The notes beneath the pieces are model-generated. The model saw nothing but the letters and a program-made list of their open reading frames with translations. It was not told the origin of the DNA and searched no databases. The translations under genes were made by a program, and so were the position numbers. 54,946 nucleotides of DNA, from contig DATKQI010000327.1 in the NCBI GenBank assembly GCA_035532755.1, positions 1 through 54,946 on the forward strand, written 5' to 3'. Source of the stretch: DATKQI01 sp035532755 (lineage in GTDB: Bacteria > Pseudomonadota > Alphaproteobacteria > Acetobacterales > Acetobacteraceae). This document shows positions 25,356 to 34,277 of the stretch, one piece after another (position 1 is the first letter of the stretch; each line of letters opens with the position of its first letter).

Positions 25356-26003
25356 ATGGACGACAACCACGGCATCACTTTCTTCCATTCTCCCAACACG
25401 CGATCGACCGGAACGCTGCTTCTGCTGGAGGAGCTTGGCGCCCCGTACGAACTGCACGTGCTGAACATGAAGGCCGGGGAGCAGCGGCAGGCCGCCTATC
25501 TCGCGGTCAACCCGATGGGCAAGGTGCCCGCCGTGCGGCATGGCGACGCGCTGATCACCGAGCAGGTGGCGATCTTCCTCTATCTGGCGGACCTGTTTCC
25601 GCAGGCGGGCCTCGCGCCCGCGTTCGACGATCCGCTTCGCGGGCCATATCTGCGCTGGATGGTGTTCTACGCCGCCTGCTTCGAGCCGGCGGTGGTGGAC
25701 CGCGCGTTGCAGCGCGAAGCCGGCGGGGCGGCGATGTCCCCCTATGGCGACTACGACACGACGCTGAACACGCTGGTCGCGCAACTGGCGCGCGGGCCGT
25801 GGCTGCTCGGCGAACGTTTCACCGCGGCCGATGTGCTGTGGGGCATGAGCCTGACATGGACCACGGCGTTCAAGCTTGTGCCCGAGCGGCCGGAAATCAC
25901 CGCCTACCTCGCCCGCTTCACCGAACGACCGGCCCTGGCGCGCGTCAATGAAAAGGATGCGGCACTGGCGGCCAGGCATGAGGCCGCAGCCGCGCCTGCG
26001 TGA
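25356..26003 (+). CDS. Glutathione S-transferase
   Basis: A 215-residue GST. The thioredoxin-like N-terminal domain (ITFFHSPNTRSTGTLLLLEELGAPYELH, with NPMGKVPAV and ITEQVAIFLYLAD) is followed by the all-alpha C-terminal domain with LGERFTAADVLWG. A Ser in the SPNTRST segment is a possible glutathione-activating residue. It has its own promoter gap of 123 bases holding a LexA-box-like site. The next gene starts about 57 bases downstream in the same direction. The substrate is unknown. Confidence 0.92.
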   Translation: MDDNHGITFFHSPNTRSTGTLLLLEELGAPYELHVLNMKAGEQRQAAYLAVNPMGKVPAVRHGDALITEQVAIFLYLADLFPQAGLAPAFDDPLRGPYLRWMVFYAACFEPAVVDRALQREAGGAAMSPYGDYDTTLNTLVAQLARGPWLLGERFTAADVLWGMSLTWTTAFKLVPERPEITAYLARFTERPALARVNEKDAALAARHEAAAAPA

Positions 26004-26059
26004 TTGACCTTCGTTCGCCGCATCGTGTCTTCTGGTGCGGCGAACGAACGAGAGCAGGG

Positions 26060-27493
26060 ATGGAAACCCAGGAGGAACTCGCCGCCGCGGCCACGCTGGA
26101 TACCGCCCGTGCCCTGCAACTGGCCGCCCAGAACGAGGCCGCGGGAGAGCTGGACCGGGCGGAGATCCTGCTGCGCCAGGTGCTGGGGCTCGCCCCGCAC
26201 AATCCGGGCGCGCTGCATCTGCTCGGCATCGTCGCCTTCAAGAAGGGCCGCAAGCGCGAAGGGCTCGATCTCGTCCGCCAGGCCATCGCCGGGGAACCCG
26301 GGAACGCGTTGTACTACCGCAATGTCTGCGCCATGCTGCGCGGGCTGGGCCACAGCCGGGCGGCGGTCGAAGCCGGGCGGCGCGCCGCGGCCCTCGCCCC
26401 CAACGATCCCCAGGTGCACCACAACCTCTCGGTCGCGCTGTACGACCTGGCGCGGCTGGACGAGGCGATCGCCTGCAACGAACGCGCGCTCGCGCTCGAT
26501 CCGAACATGCCCAGCGCGCATTTCGGCCTGGCCGAGGCGCTGCTGCTGCGCGGCGAATTCGCCCGTGGGTGGGAAGAGTACGAATGGCGCTTCCGCATCC
26601 CCAGCGCACCCGCCCTGATGCCAAAGACCGACAAGCCGCAATGGCAGGGCGAGACGATCGATCCCGGCACGCTGATGCTGATCGCCGACCAGGGCTTCGG
26701 GGACGTGATCCAGTTCTGCCGCTACATCCCCTGGGCGCGCACCCGCTGCCAGCGGCTCGTCCTGGCGTGCAGCGCGGATGTGGCACCCGTGGTGCGCCAG
26801 ATTCCGGGCATCGACATGATCTTCGGCAACTGGAAGAACTGCCCGGATTTCACCGCCTATGCCGCGCTGTCCGGCCTGCCGCGGCTGCACGGCACGCGCA
26901 CCGACACCATCCCCGGCGGCATCCCGTATCTGCACGCCGATCCCGCCCTGGCCGAAACCTGGGCGCGGCGGATCGCCGGGCTGGTGCCGCCGGGCTTCCT
27001 GCGGGTGGGCATCGTCTGGGCGGGACGGCCGACGCACGGCAACGACCATAACCGCTCCCTGCCGCTCCCGGCCCTCGCCCCGCTGCTGGCGGTCGAGGGC
27101 GTGGCGTTCCTCGCCTTGCAGAAGGGCCCGGCGCATGTGGAACTCGCGCGCCACTACGGTTCGGCGCCGCTGATCAACCTTGCCGCCGAGATCGCCCGTT
27201 TCGACGAAACCATGGCAGCACTGCCGGCACTCGACCTCGTGATCGCCGTCGATACCTCGGTCGCCCATCTGGCGGGCGCCATGGGCCGGCCCGCCTGGGT
27301 CATGCTGCCCTTCGCGCCGGATTGGCGCTGGCTGCTCGGCCGGAGCGACACGCCGTGGTATCCGCACCTGCGGCTGTTCCGGCAGGAAGACTATCGCGCG
27401 TGGGATGACGTGATCGCCACGGTGGCCGCCGCCTTGCGCGCGGAGGTCGCCGCGCGGCAGGAAGGGCGGAGCACAGTTTCATACGGAGCGTGA
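26060..27493 (+). CDS. TPR protein with C-terminal glycosyltransferase-9-like domain
   Basis: A 477-residue protein. At least three tetratricopeptide units occupy roughly residues 15-165 (for example LLRQVLGLAPHNPGALHLLGIVAFKKG and HHNLSVALYDLARLDEAIACNERALALDP). A GT-B-like domain follows, with LLIADQGFGDVIQFCRY-type sequence, RVGIVWAGRP, and MAALPALDLVIAVDTSVAHLAGAMGRP, which is the family's nucleotide-sugar-side motif. I start at ATG 26060, after GAGAGCAGGG. A GTG at 26000 overlapping the GST stop is less likely. Homologues are often linked to protein or flagellin glycosylation, but nothing here shows the target. Confidence 0.85.
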   Translation: METQEELAAAATLDTARALQLAAQNEAAGELDRAEILLRQVLGLAPHNPGALHLLGIVAFKKGRKREGLDLVRQAIAGEPGNALYYRNVCAMLRGLGHSRAAVEAGRRAAALAPNDPQVHHNLSVALYDLARLDEAIACNERALALDPNMPSAHFGLAEALLLRGEFARGWEEYEWRFRIPSAPALMPKTDKPQWQGETIDPGTLMLIADQGFGDVIQFCRYIPWARTRCQRLVLACSADVAPVVRQIPGIDMIFGNWKNCPDFTAYAALSGLPRLHGTRTDTIPGGIPYLHADPALAETWARRIAGLVPPGFLRVGIVWAGRPTHGNDHNRSLPLPALAPLLAVEGVAFLALQKGPAHVELARHYGSAPLINLAAEIARFDETMAALPALDLVIAVDTSVAHLAGAMGRPAWVMLPFAPDWRWLLGRSDTPWYPHLRLFRQEDYRAWDDVIATVAAALRAEVAARQEGRSTVSYGA

Positions 27494-27524
27494 TCATAAC
27501 ATCTGCGATGATCGCGCTGCCGCC

Positions 27525-29108
27525 ATGCACAGGCACCGCCTTCTCGCCATCCCGCGCACGGACCATCCTGGGCTGATGTTCCGTGTGGCCGGCAAATCCG
27601 TCGCAGCACTGCCCGCGCGCGCCATCAGCGGCCGCTTCATCGCGCTGATCGTCGCCAGCGCGCTGTTCATGGAGCAGCTCGATTCCACCGTGCTGTCCAC
27701 CGCGCTGCCCGCCATGGCCCGCGCCTTCCACGCCGATCCGGTGCACATGAGCACCGCTCTCACCGCCTATCTGCTCAGCCTCGCCGTGTTCATCCCGGCC
27801 AGCGGCAAGATCGCCGACCGGCTGGGCTCGCGCACTGTCTTCCGCGCCGCCATCGTGCTGTTCACGCTCGGCTCCATCCTGTGCGGGCAGGCGAACGGCC
27901 TGGTCTTCCTCATCTGCGCCCGCGTGCTCCAGGGCCTCGGCGGGGCGATGATGGTGCCGGTGGGCCGGCTCGTGCTGGTCCGCTCGGTGCCGAAGGCGGA
28001 GCTGGTTTCGGCGATGGCGTGGCTGCTGGTGCCGGCGCTCATCGGCCCGGTGGTGGGGCCGCCGCTCGGCGGCTTCATCGTCACCTACCTCTCCTGGCGC
28101 TGGATCTTCTACATCAACGTGCCGATCGGCATCCTCGGCGTCATTCTCGTCTCGCTCTACATCGAGGACGTGAAGGAACCCGAGCCCGGGCCGTTCGACC
28201 GGCTCGGGCTGCTGCTGTCCGGCGTCAGCCTCGCCTGCCTGATGTTCGGGCTCGACATGGGCAGCCACGGCGCGCTGTCGCTGCCCGTGCTGGGCGTCAT
28301 CCTCGTCGTCGGCTTCGGGGCCGGTGCGGCTTATGTCGCACATGCGCTGTCGCACCCGCGGCCGGTGATGGATCTGCGGCTGATGCGCATCCCCACCTTC
28401 CGCGTCTCCATCGTCAGCGGCACGCTGTTCCGTATCGGCGTGGGCGCCATGCCGTTCCTGCTGCCGATGATGCTGCAGCTCGATTTCGGGATGTCGGCGG
28501 CGCAGAGCGGGATGATCACCTTCGTCTCCGCCGCCGGCTCGATGATGATGAAGACGCTCGCCCCCCGCCTGCTGCGCCGCTTCGGCTTCCGCGAGACGAT
28601 GCTGTGGAACGGGCTGATCTCCTCGGCGCTGTTCGCACTGTGCGCCGGCTTCCGCCCGGATTGGCCGGTCGCCGCGTTGTACGGGGTGCTGCTGGTGGGC
28701 GGGTTCTTCCGTTCGCTCCAGTTCACCGCCTACGGCACCATCGCCTTCGCCGACATCCCCCGCCCGCAGATGAGCGACGCGACCAGCTTCTTCAGCACAT
28801 TCCAGCAGCTTTCCGCGACGCTCGGCATCGCGCTGTCGGCCGCCACGCTCGAAGCGTCGGTGGCGCTCCACGGCCACACCGGGCCGATGCTGTCGGATTT
28901 CTCGATCACCTTCGTGGTGGTGGCCGCGATCTCGCTGTTCGCGGTGCCGGCCTGCTACAGCATGGCGCCGACCGCCGGCGCGGAACTCAGCGGCCAGCGC
29001 GCCCGCAAACGCCAACCCAGCCCGCTTCAGCCCTCCAGCGCGGCGACGCCCGGCAGGGTCTTGCCCTCCATCCATTCCAGGAACGCCCCGCCGGCCGAGG
29101 AGACATAG
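27525..29108 (+). CDS. MFS transporter, DHA2 (14-helix drug:H+ antiporter) family
   Basis: A 527-residue polytopic inner-membrane protein with about 14 hydrophobic segments. DSTVLSTALPAMARAFH in the first helix, GKIADRLGSRTVF in the first cytoplasmic loop and VPALIGPVVGPPLGGFI (motif C of antiporters) place it among the EmrB/QacA-like exporters. The start is uncertain: ATG 27525 or ATG 27576, neither with a strong ribosome site. The last 27 codons (after GQRARKRQPSP) lie antisense to the end of pgk and look like read-through rather than conserved sequence. Its export substrate is unknown. Confidence 0.9.
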   Translation: MHRHRLLAIPRTDHPGLMFRVAGKSVAALPARAISGRFIALIVASALFMEQLDSTVLSTALPAMARAFHADPVHMSTALTAYLLSLAVFIPASGKIADRLGSRTVFRAAIVLFTLGSILCGQANGLVFLICARVLQGLGGAMMVPVGRLVLVRSVPKAELVSAMAWLLVPALIGPVVGPPLGGFIVTYLSWRWIFYINVPIGILGVILVSLYIEDVKEPEPGPFDRLGLLLSGVSLACLMFGLDMGSHGALSLPVLGVILVVGFGAGAAYVAHALSHPRPVMDLRLMRIPTFRVSIVSGTLFRIGVGAMPFLLPMMLQLDFGMSAAQSGMITFVSAAGSMMMKTLAPRLLRRFGFRETMLWNGLISSALFALCAGFRPDWPVAALYGVLLVGGFFRSLQFTAYGTIAFADIPRPQMSDATSFFSTFQQLSATLGIALSAATLEASVALHGHTGPMLSDFSITFVVVAAISLFAVPACYSMAPTAGAELSGQRARKRQPSPLQPSSAATPGRVLPSIHSRNAPPAEET

Positions 29109-30214
29109 GTCAGCGCCTCGCTCACCCCCGCCACGCGCAGGGCGGAAACGGTGTCCCCGCCGCCGGCCACGCTGACCAGCCGGCCCGCCTGCGTGGCTTC
29201 CGCCACCGCCTTTGCGAACGCCAGCGTGCCGGCATCGAAGGGCGGGGTTTCGAACGCACCCAGCGGGCCGTTCCATACCAGGGTCCGCATCGTCTTCAGC
29301 CGCTCGGTGGCCAGCCCCACGGTGGCCGGGCCCACATCCAGGATCATCCCGTCATGCGGGATCATCACCGGCAACATCCGGAACGGCGCGCCGGGGCGGA
29401 ACTCCTGCGCTACCGCCACATCCACCGGCAGCAGCACCATGCACCCGGCTTCGGCGGCGCGGGCAAGGATGTCGCGCGCGATACCGTGCAGATCGGGCTC
29501 CTGCAACGATCGCCCGACCGGCATGCCGGTGGCGGCGAGGAAGGTGTTCGCCATCGCCCCGCCGATGAGCAGCATGTTCACGCGCTGCACCAGATTGCCC
29601 AGCAGGTCGAGCTTGGTGGACACTTTCGCCCCGCCCACCACCGCCATCACCGGCCGCGCCGGGTTGCCCAGCGCCGCATCCAGCGCCGTCAGCTCCGCCT
29701 GCATCAGCCGCCCGGCGCAGGCGGGCAGCAGATGCGCCACCCCTTCGGTGCTCGCGTGCGCGCGATGGGCGGCGGAGAAGGCATCGTTCACGTAAAGATC
29801 GGCCAGTACCGCGAGCCCGCGCGCCAGCCCGGGATCGTTCTTCTCCTCCCCGGCGTGGAAGCGGGTGTTCTCCAGCACCAGCACGTCGCCATCGGCCAGC
29901 GCCGCCACCGCCGCCTCGGCTTGCGGCCCCACGCATTCGGCGACGAACCGCACCTCGCGGCCGAGCACCTCGCCGAAGGCCGTGGCGATCGGGCGGAGCG
30001 ACATCTCCGGCACCACCTTGCCCTTCGGCCGGCCGAAATGGCTGCACACCACCACCCGCGCGCCCGTCCCCGACAGCTCGCGAATGGTCGGCGACAGCCG
30101 CTCGATCCGGGTCGGGTCGGTGATCTTCCCGTCCTGCACCGGCACGTTGAGGTCGGCGCGGACCAGCACCCGCTTCCCCGCCACCTCCACCCCGTCGAGC
30201 GTGCGGAAGCCCAT
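29027..30214 (-). CDS. pgk: Phosphoglycerate kinase
   Basis: A 395-residue glycolytic kinase converting 1,3-bisphosphoglycerate and ADP to 3-phosphoglycerate and ATP, of normal family length. VLVRADLNVPVQDGKI at the N-terminus, CSHFGRPKG, ENTRFHAGEEKND, GGAKVSTKLDLL and VAGGGDTVSAL near the C-terminus are the standard motifs. Its ATG (30214) lies two bases after the gap stop, so the two genes are coupled. Its 3' end overlaps the MFS gene on the opposite strand by 82 bases. Confidence 0.96.
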   Translation of the reverse strand: MGFRTLDGVEVAGKRVLVRADLNVPVQDGKITDPTRIERLSPTIRELSGTGARVVVCSHFGRPKGKVVPEMSLRPIATAFGEVLGREVRFVAECVGPQAEAAVAALADGDVLVLENTRFHAGEEKNDPGLARGLAVLADLYVNDAFSAAHRAHASTEGVAHLLPACAGRLMQAELTALDAALGNPARPVMAVVGGAKVSTKLDLLGNLVQRVNMLLIGGAMANTFLAATGMPVGRSLQEPDLHGIARDILARAAEAGCMVLLPVDVAVAQEFRPGAPFRMLPVMIPHDGMILDVGPATVGLATERLKTMRTLVWNGPLGAFETPPFDAGTLAFAKAVAEATQAGRLVSVAGGGDTVSALRVAGVSEALTYVSSAGGAFLEWMEGKTLPGVAALEG

Positions 30215-30216
30215 GG

Positions 30217-31224
30217 CTACAGGCTGCCGAGCAGCGCGGCGGTATCGACCATGCGGTTCGAGAAGCCCCATTCGTTGTCGTACCAGCCCATCACCCGGGC
30301 GAGCGCCCCATCCACCACCGCCGTCTGCGTCGCATCGAAGCTGCACGAGGCCGGAGAATGGTTGAAATCGATGCTGACCAGCTTCTCCGTGCTGTAGACG
30401 ATGATCCCCTTCAGCGGCCCCTCGGCCGCCGCCCTCATCGCCGCGTTGATCTCCTCCTTCGTCGCCGGATGCGCGAGGTTGACATCGAGCGAGACGAGCG
30501 AAACGTTCGGCACCGGCACGCGGATCGCGGTACCGTCGAGCTTGCCCTTCAGCTCCGGCAGCACGAGGCCCACCGCGCGCGCGGCCCCGGTGGATGTGGG
30601 GATGGTGGAAACCGCCGCCGCCCGCGCCCGGTGCATGTCCTTGTGCAGCGTATCGACCGTGTTCTGGTCGCCGGTATAGGCATGGATCGTCACCATGTAG
30701 CCGCGCAGGATGCCGAAATTCTCATGCAGCACCTTGGCCATCGGCGCGAGGCAGTTGGTGGTGCAGGAGGCGTTGGACACCACCGTCATGTCCTTCGTCA
30801 GGATGTGGTGGTTCACGCCGAACACCACGGTCGCATCCACCCCGTCGGCCGGGGCGGAGACCAGCACCTTGCGCGCCCCGGCGGTGAGGAGGTGCGCGGC
30901 GGACTCGCGCTTCGTGAAGATGCCAGTGCATTCCATCGCGACATCCACGCCGGAAAGCGGCACCTTCGCCGGATCTCGCTCGGCCGTCACCCGGATCGGG
31001 CCGATCACGCGGCCGGCATGGCGGATGGTGATCGTGTCGCCCGCGACCTCCACTTCGCCGGGAAAGCGGCCATGCACGCTGTCATAGCGGAACAGATGCG
31101 CGTTCGCCTCCACGCTGCCCAGATCGTTGATCAGCACCGGCGCCACGTCATCCCGCCCGCTCTCGACGATCGCACGCAGCACCAGCCGCCCGATCCGGCC
31201 GAAGCCGTTGATCGCAACCTTCAT
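30217..31224 (-). CDS. gap: Glyceraldehyde-3-phosphate dehydrogenase
   Basis: A 335-residue NAD(P)-dependent GAPDH. INGFGRIGRLVLRA is the nucleotide-binding loop, SNASCTTNCLAP carries the catalytic Cys, and SFDATQTAVVDGALARVMGWYDNEWGFSNRM closes the protein. It lies between tkt (30-base gap) and pgk (2-base gap) in a tkt-gap-pgk operon serving the lower Embden-Meyerhof/Calvin and pentose phosphate routes. ND at residues 34-35 after the second strand leaves the cofactor preference open. Confidence 0.96.
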   Translation of the reverse strand: MKVAINGFGRIGRLVLRAIVESGRDDVAPVLINDLGSVEANAHLFRYDSVHGRFPGEVEVAGDTITIRHAGRVIGPIRVTAERDPAKVPLSGVDVAMECTGIFTKRESAAHLLTAGARKVLVSAPADGVDATVVFGVNHHILTKDMTVVSNASCTTNCLAPMAKVLHENFGILRGYMVTIHAYTGDQNTVDTLHKDMHRARAAAVSTIPTSTGAARAVGLVLPELKGKLDGTAIRVPVPNVSLVSLDVNLAHPATKEEINAAMRAAAEGPLKGIIVYSTEKLVSIDFNHSPASCSFDATQTAVVDGALARVMGWYDNEWGFSNRMVDTAALLGSL

Positions 31225-31254
31225 GTCGTTCCCCTTATGACGAACCGAGTCCTA

Positions 31255-33294
31255 TCACGCACCCAGCCGCTTGCGCACGGCCGCGACGATCGCTTCCGGC
31301 GTCAGGCCGAAATGCCTGTAGAGGTCCTCGGCCGGGGCCGAGGCGCCGAAGCCGTCCATGCCGAGGAACACGCCGTCAGCGCCCAGCCACCGCTCCCACC
31401 CGAAGCCGCATGCCGCCTCGATGCCGATGCGTGGCGCGCTGCCGAGCACAGCGGCGCGATAGGCCTCGTCCTGCGAAGCGAACAGCTTCCAGCAGGGCAG
31501 CGACACCACCGCGGCCGCGATCCCCTGCCCGGCGAGTGCTGCGCGCGCCTCCATCGCGATCGGCACTTCCGAGCCGGTGGCGATCAACGTGGCCTGCCGC
31601 GCCCCCTCGGCCTCGGCCAGCACGTAGCCGCCGCGGGCCGAGCGGTTCTCGGTGGTATCGGTGCGCAGCGTGGGCAGCGCCTGGCGGGAGAGCACGAGCA
31701 GGCTCGGCGCGTCGCGCGTCCGCAGCGCGAGTTCCCAGCACTCCGCCGTCTCCATCGCGTCCGCCGGGCGGAACACGTGCACATGCGGCATCGCCCGCAG
31801 GCTGGCCAGATGCTCGATCGGCTGATGCGTCGGCCCGTCCTCGCCCAGGCCGATCGAATCATGCGTCAGCACATGGATCACGCGCTGGCGCATCAGCGCG
31901 GCAAGCCGCAGGGACGGGCGCATGTAGTCGGTGAAGCAGAAGAACGTGCCGCCATACGGGATGATCCCGCCATGCAGCGCCATGCCGGTCATTGCCGCGG
32001 CCATGCCGTGCTCGCGGATGCCGTAGTGGATGTAGCGGCCGGCGAAAGCGCCCGGCGCAACCGTCTCCATCCCCTTCACCAGCGTGAGGTTCGACCCCGT
32101 GAGGTCCGCCGAGCCGCCGATCAGCTCCGGTATGGCCGGCACCAGCGCCTCCAGCGCGCGCTGGCTCGCCTGGCGGGAGGCGATCTTCGGCCGGTCCTGC
32201 GCGATGCCCGCCCGCAGCGCGGCCACCGCCTCGTGGAAGCTCTCCGGCAGCCGCCCGGCCATCACCCGCTCGAACTCCGCCCGTTGCGGGTGCCGGGCGA
32301 GCCGCTTCAGCCAGGCGCGGCGCGCGGTGGCCCCACGGCTGCCCGCCGCATGCCAGCGCGACGCGAGGCCGGCCGGAACGGTGAACGGCGGATGATCCCA
32401 ACCCAGCGCCGCCTTCGCCGCCGCCGCCTCGCCGGCCCCGAGCGGAGAGCCGTGCACCGCGGCGGTGCCCGCCTTCTTCGGCGCGGCGAAGCCGATGATG
32501 GTGCGGCAGGCGATCAGCGTGGGCTTCTTCGCCCGCATCGCGAAGGACAGCGCGCCCGCCACGGCCACCGGGTCATGCCCGTCTGTCCGCTTCACCGCCC
32601 AGCCATGTGCGGCGAAGCGCTTCAGCGCGTCGTCGGAGCAGGACAGCGCAGTGCTGCCGTCGATCGAGATGCCGTTGTCGTCGAACAGCACGCACAGCTT
32701 GTTCAGCCCCAGATGCCCGGCCAGCCCGATCGCCTCATGGCTGATCCCCTCCATCAGGCAGCCGTCGCCTGCGATCACCCAGGTGCGATGGTCGACAAGG
32801 CTCTTGCCGAAGCGCGCCGCCAACAGCCGCTCGGCCAGCGCCATCCCCACCGCGTTGGCCAGCCCCTGCCCCAGCGGCCCGGTGGTGGTCTCGATCGCCG
32901 GATGCTCGCCATGTTCCGGGTGGCCCGCCGCCGCCGAATGCAGCTGGCGGAAGCGCTGCAACACCTCGATCTCCATCCCCGCATGGCCGGTCAGGTGCAG
33001 CAGCGCATAGAGCAGCATGGAGCCATGGCCGGCCGACAGCACGAAGCGGTCCCGGTCCGGCCAGCGCGGGTCGGCCGCATCGAATTTCAGGAAGCGCGTC
33101 CATAGCGCGGTGGCCGCGTCCGCCATCCCCATGGGCATGCCGGGATGGCCGGATTTCGCCGCCTCCACCGCGTCCATCGCCAGTGCGCGGATCGCATCCG
33201 CCATCTCGCGCTCGGGCGTGGCCGGGCGGGCCAGTATCGCCGCCTGCAACGCCAGCGCAGGGTTGGGACCCGCGATTTCCGCCAGGGATGCCAT
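31255..33294 (-). CDS. tkt: Transketolase
   Basis: A 679-residue thiamine-diphosphate enzyme of full length transferring two-carbon ketol units between sugar phosphates. AAKSGHPGMPMGMAD near residues 45-60 and GDGCLMEGISHEA (thiamine-diphosphate/metal binding, GDG...) are present. So are IREHGMAAAMTGMALHGG with the catalytic Glu, GLGEDGPTHQPIEHLASLRAMP and the C-terminal Rossmann-like domain ending in LTPEAIVAAVRKRLGA. It is the first gene of tkt-gap-pgk. The upstream 177 bp carries the promoter and a small tandem repeat. Confidence 0.96.
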   Translation of the reverse strand: MASLAEIAGPNPALALQAAILARPATPEREMADAIRALAMDAVEAAKSGHPGMPMGMADAATALWTRFLKFDAADPRWPDRDRFVLSAGHGSMLLYALLHLTGHAGMEIEVLQRFRQLHSAAAGHPEHGEHPAIETTTGPLGQGLANAVGMALAERLLAARFGKSLVDHRTWVIAGDGCLMEGISHEAIGLAGHLGLNKLCVLFDDNGISIDGSTALSCSDDALKRFAAHGWAVKRTDGHDPVAVAGALSFAMRAKKPTLIACRTIIGFAAPKKAGTAAVHGSPLGAGEAAAAKAALGWDHPPFTVPAGLASRWHAAGSRGATARRAWLKRLARHPQRAEFERVMAGRLPESFHEAVAALRAGIAQDRPKIASRQASQRALEALVPAIPELIGGSADLTGSNLTLVKGMETVAPGAFAGRYIHYGIREHGMAAAMTGMALHGGIIPYGGTFFCFTDYMRPSLRLAALMRQRVIHVLTHDSIGLGEDGPTHQPIEHLASLRAMPHVHVFRPADAMETAECWELALRTRDAPSLLVLSRQALPTLRTDTTENRSARGGYVLAEAEGARQATLIATGSEVPIAMEARAALAGQGIAAAVVSLPCWKLFASQDEAYRAAVLGSAPRIGIEAACGFGWERWLGADGVFLGMDGFGASAPAEDLYRHFGLTPEAIVAAVRKRLGA

Positions 33295-33363
33295 GCCGCC
33301 TCCGGTCTGTGCGGGCGCTATTAGAGCCGCGGCGGCTGGCCAGGCAACCCCTGCCGATCCCGA

Positions 33364-33399
33364 CGTCGACCCTGGCGTCGACCCTGGCGCCGACCCTGG
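33364..33399. repeat. Three tandem 12-bp units upstream of tkt
   Basis: CGTCGACCCTGG occurs twice in direct succession, followed by a third unit with one change (CGCCGACCCTGG). It lies in the gap between tkt and the aldolase gene. This minisatellite-like array may vary in copy number between strains. Confidence 0.7.
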
Positions 33400-33471
33400 C
33401 GCCTTGCCCGCCGCCGCCGTTCCTGCAACTGTTCCGGATCACCGGACCCCGAGCTTCACCGAAGGTGCGCG

Positions 33472-34263
33472 ATGGCCCATGCGATGGCCCAGGATCACCC
33501 CGCCCCCGCCGCGCGGCGCAACAGCGATCTCGATCAGGATGCGGTCTGGCAGGCGCGGATCGATCTCGCCGCCTGCTTCCGCGCCGCCGCCCGGCTGGGG
33601 CTGCACGAGGGCATCTGCAATCATTTCTCCGCCATGGTGCCGGGGCGGGACGATCTGTTCCTGGTCAACCCCTATGGCTGGGGCTTCCAGGAGATCACCG
33701 CCTCCCGCCTGCTGGTGTGCGATTTCAACGGCCACGTGATCGCGGGAAGCGGGGAGCCGGAGGCCACCGCCTTCTACATCCACGCCCGGCTGCACCTGCG
33801 CCTGCCGCGTGCCCGCGTCGCCCTGCACACCCACATGCCCAATGCCACCGCGCTTGCCATGCTGGAAGGCCCGCCGCTCGCCTGGGCCGGCCAGACCGCG
33901 CTGAAATTCCACGGCCGCACTGCCGTGGACGAACACTACGGCGGCCTCGCACTTAGCACCGCCGAGGGCGACCGCATCGCCGCCAGCATGGGCGAGGCCG
34001 ACATCGTGTTCCTGAAGAACCACGGCGTGATGGTCGTCGGCCCCACCATCGCCGAGGCGTGGGACGATCTGTACTACCTCGAACGCGCCGCCGAGGCCCA
34101 GCGCCTCGCCCTGTCCACCGGCCGCCCCCTGAAGATCATCCCCGAGGCCGTCGCCGCCGCAACCGCCGCGCAGATGCGCGAAGGCGACGGCGAATCCGCC
34201 CGTCTGCATCTCGAAAGCATCAAGCGCACCCTCGACCGCGAGACCCCGGACTACCGGCACTGA
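33472..34263 (+). CDS. Class II aldolase/adducin-domain protein
   Basis: A 263-residue protein of the class II aldolase/adducin family, which includes fuculose-phosphate aldolase and many proteins of unknown activity. GLHEGICNHFSAMVP is the N-terminal motif, VALHTHMPNATALAML carries two of the expected zinc-binding His, and FLKNHGVMVVGPTIAEAWDDLYYLERAAEAQ holds the third. The start ATG 33472 is uncertain, as a second ATG lies four codons on. It is divergent from tkt and followed after 14 bases by a lipoprotein gene. Confidence 0.88.
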   Translation: MAHAMAQDHPAPAARRNSDLDQDAVWQARIDLAACFRAAARLGLHEGICNHFSAMVPGRDDLFLVNPYGWGFQEITASRLLVCDFNGHVIAGSGEPEATAFYIHARLHLRLPRARVALHTHMPNATALAMLEGPPLAWAGQTALKFHGRTAVDEHYGGLALSTAEGDRIAASMGEADIVFLKNHGVMVVGPTIAEAWDDLYYLERAAEAQRLALSTGRPLKIIPEAVAAATAAQMREGDGESARLHLESIKRTLDRETPDYRH

Positions 34264-34277
34264 GCGAGGACCGGGAC

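Noticed and set aside
27300..29276. A 658-codon open frame on the minus strand across the MFS gene
   Set aside because: It is antisense to a clear 14-helix transporter, is rich in His/Asp/Arg/Glu low-complexity sequence and has no recognisable motif. It is a by-product of high GC.
30358..33105. A 915-codon open frame on the plus strand across gap and tkt
   Set aside because: It is antisense to two unmistakable enzymes and has biased His/Arg/Gln composition without domains.
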